The notes under the pieces were generated by a model that saw only the letters and a program-made list of their open reading frames with translations, made no database searches and was not told the DNA's origin. A program made the position numbers and the translations under genes. A stretch of 33,018 nt of DNA. Origin: Geobacillus jurassicus NBRC 107829. GTDB taxonomy: Bacteria > Bacillota > Bacilli > Bacillales > Anoxybacillaceae. Of the stretch, positions 32,102 to 33,018 are shown in pieces (position 1 is the stretch's first letter; each line of letters starts with the position of its first letter). The DNA lies in assembly GCF_001544315.1 (NCBI RefSeq), contig NZ_BCQG01000041.1, positions 1 to 33,018 of the forward strand, read 5' to 3'.

Positions 32102-32922
32102 GTCGTCTCCTCCCTTCGGCCGATAAACGCCAACATCCTTCCGGTCGTCCCGCGGTCGCGGCGGTGGGAGAAAAACAACGATTCCTCACAGCTTGTACAG
32201 CGCTCCGACACATAAATATGGCTGTCCGGAACACCAGCTGAAATCAACTGGAGCCGGTTGGCCTCTTTTAAGTCAAGCGCATATTGCCCCGGGCTTGTTT
32301 CCCGCCATGGCGGTAGGCTTTCCGAAGGAAGCGTCGGGCGCAGACCGTCCACGACCCGGTCGTCAACCGTATAACAGCACGAACCGATGGCCGGTCCGAT
32401 GACGGCATAGATGTCGTTCGGCGCGACGTGTTCACATGTTTGCCAAAGCCGCACCATGTTACCGGCGATGCCGCCCGCCGTCCCCCGCCAGCCGGCGTGG
32501 GCAAGACCGACCAAGCCGGCTGATGGCGCTATAAAATAGACAGGCACGCAGTCAGCGAAACAAAGCGCGAGCAACACCCCCGCTTCGTCCGTATACAACC
32601 CGTCGACCCCTGGAACCGCCGTGGCAAAATCTTGCGCTCCGTTCCCCCGTTCGTTTTTCGTCACTTTTCGAATGTCAGCACCGTGCACTTGCTCACAACA
32701 CACCCACTGCTCGAGCGGAACCGCGAGCCACTCCGCCAAGCGACGGCGGTTGTTGACGACATCCGTGCGATCGTCGCCGACATGCAGCCCCATATTGAGC
32801 GAGGCGAACGGTCCTTTGCTTTCCCCGCCGTGTTTCGTCGTCAATCCAGCGACGGCTCCGGCAAACGGAGGCGCCTCGCAGCGGAGCCAGCCGCGGGCTT
32901 CCTTTTGAAAAATGTCCGGCAT
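32098..32922 (-). CDS. pgeF: Polyphenol oxidase / purine nucleoside phosphorylase-like PgeF
   Basis: This encodes 274 aa, the ylmD/YfiH family (laccase domain). The conserved metal ligands are His80 (QVHG), Cys125 (CFADCVP) and His142 (AHAGWRG), and SERCTSCEESLFFSHRRD near the C-terminus is intact. Relatives act as purine nucleoside phosphorylase/adenosine deaminase or remove faulty peptidoglycan precursors; the role here is open. I choose the ATG at 32922 (MPDIFQKEARGW), with GAGG 9 nt upstream. A GTG at 32961 would add 13 residues and has a weaker AGGA site. It is the first division-cluster gene in the window. Confidence 0.93.
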   Translation of the reverse strand: MPDIFQKEARGWLRCEAPPFAGAVAGLTTKHGGESKGPFASLNMGLHVGDDRTDVVNNRRRLAEWLAVPLEQWVCCEQVHGADIRKVTKNERGNGAQDFATAVPGVDGLYTDEAGVLLALCFADCVPVYFIAPSAGLVGLAHAGWRGTAGGIAGNMVRLWQTCEHVAPNDIYAVIGPAIGSCCYTVDDRVVDGLRPTLPSESLPPWRETSPGQYALDLKEANRLQLISAGVPDSHIYVSERCTSCEESLFFSHRRDRGTTGRMLAFIGRREETT

Positions 32923-32971
32923 TCGCGTCAACCTCACGCTGTTTTTGCAGTTTTTTATCACTTTTTTTCCT

Positions 32972-32980
32972 ATTTTATCA
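32972..32980 (-). promoter_or_regulatory. Candidate extended -10 promoter of the pgeF-divIVA cluster
   Basis: On the minus strand, TGATAAAAT combines an upstream TG with -10 TAAAAT (32977-32972). No good -35 is found at normal distance. It lies about 50 bp before the pgeF ATG in an A+T-rich gap that continues to the window end. Confidence 0.4.
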
Positions 32981-33018
32981 TAGTTTGTTTGTCCGTGATA
33001 ACCTTTATTTAAGATTTG

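Overview
The window looks like the chromosome of a thermophilic Bacillaceae close to Geobacillus (inference). The evidence is the Bacillus-type order divIVA - ileS - lspA - rluD - pyr operon, G+C-rich coding sequence, strong Shine-Dalgarno sites with frequent GTG/TTG starts, PyrR attenuators and an Ile T-box. All supported genes lie on the minus strand, so transcription runs from high to low coordinates.

Layout in the direction of transcription. (1) 32922-29225 is the cell-division cluster pgeF(ylmD) - ylmE - sepF - ylmG - ylmH - divIVA. (2) 29228-26038 holds a promoter, an Ile-specific T-box leader, ileS and a terminator. (3) 25759-21997 is an accessory ABC-transporter cassette between ileS and lspA, where B. 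subtilis carries ylyA. It encodes a 64-aa membrane stub, a 672-aa permease with a large M1-peptidase-like extracellular part that lacks HExxH, an ATPase and a second permease. (4) lspA has its own extended -10 promoter and is directly joined to rluD. (5) 20327-8496 is the complete pyrimidine operon pyrR-pyrP-pyrB-pyrC-carA-carB-pyrK-pyrD-pyrF-pyrE. It has one sigma-A promoter and three PyrR-binding attenuators, placed before pyrR, between pyrR and pyrP, and between pyrP and pyrB. Most junctions are 4-38 bp overlaps, which suggests translational coupling. It covers every step from bicarbonate and glutamine to OMP and UMP, plus uracil uptake and its own regulator.

(6) 8495-1 is a more A+T-rich accessory region after pyrE. 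It has a gene-poor stretch with a MITE-like inverted repeat, then a 2323-aa secreted WapA/Rhs polymorphic toxin, a translationally adjacent immunity gene with a TTG start, and a terminator. Beyond the terminator is a second, start-less copy of the Rhs core (1-228) that runs off the window. This copy is identical to the main gene for 98 bp and then about 81% identical for 130 bp. That mosaic points to recombination or gene conversion between the expressed toxin gene and a silent 3' cassette.

The most unusual parts are the toxin tail with its unrecognised immunity protein, the recombining orphan core, and the ABC cassette with a degenerate peptidase domain and a promoter whose spacer contains a 10-base A/T homopolymer.
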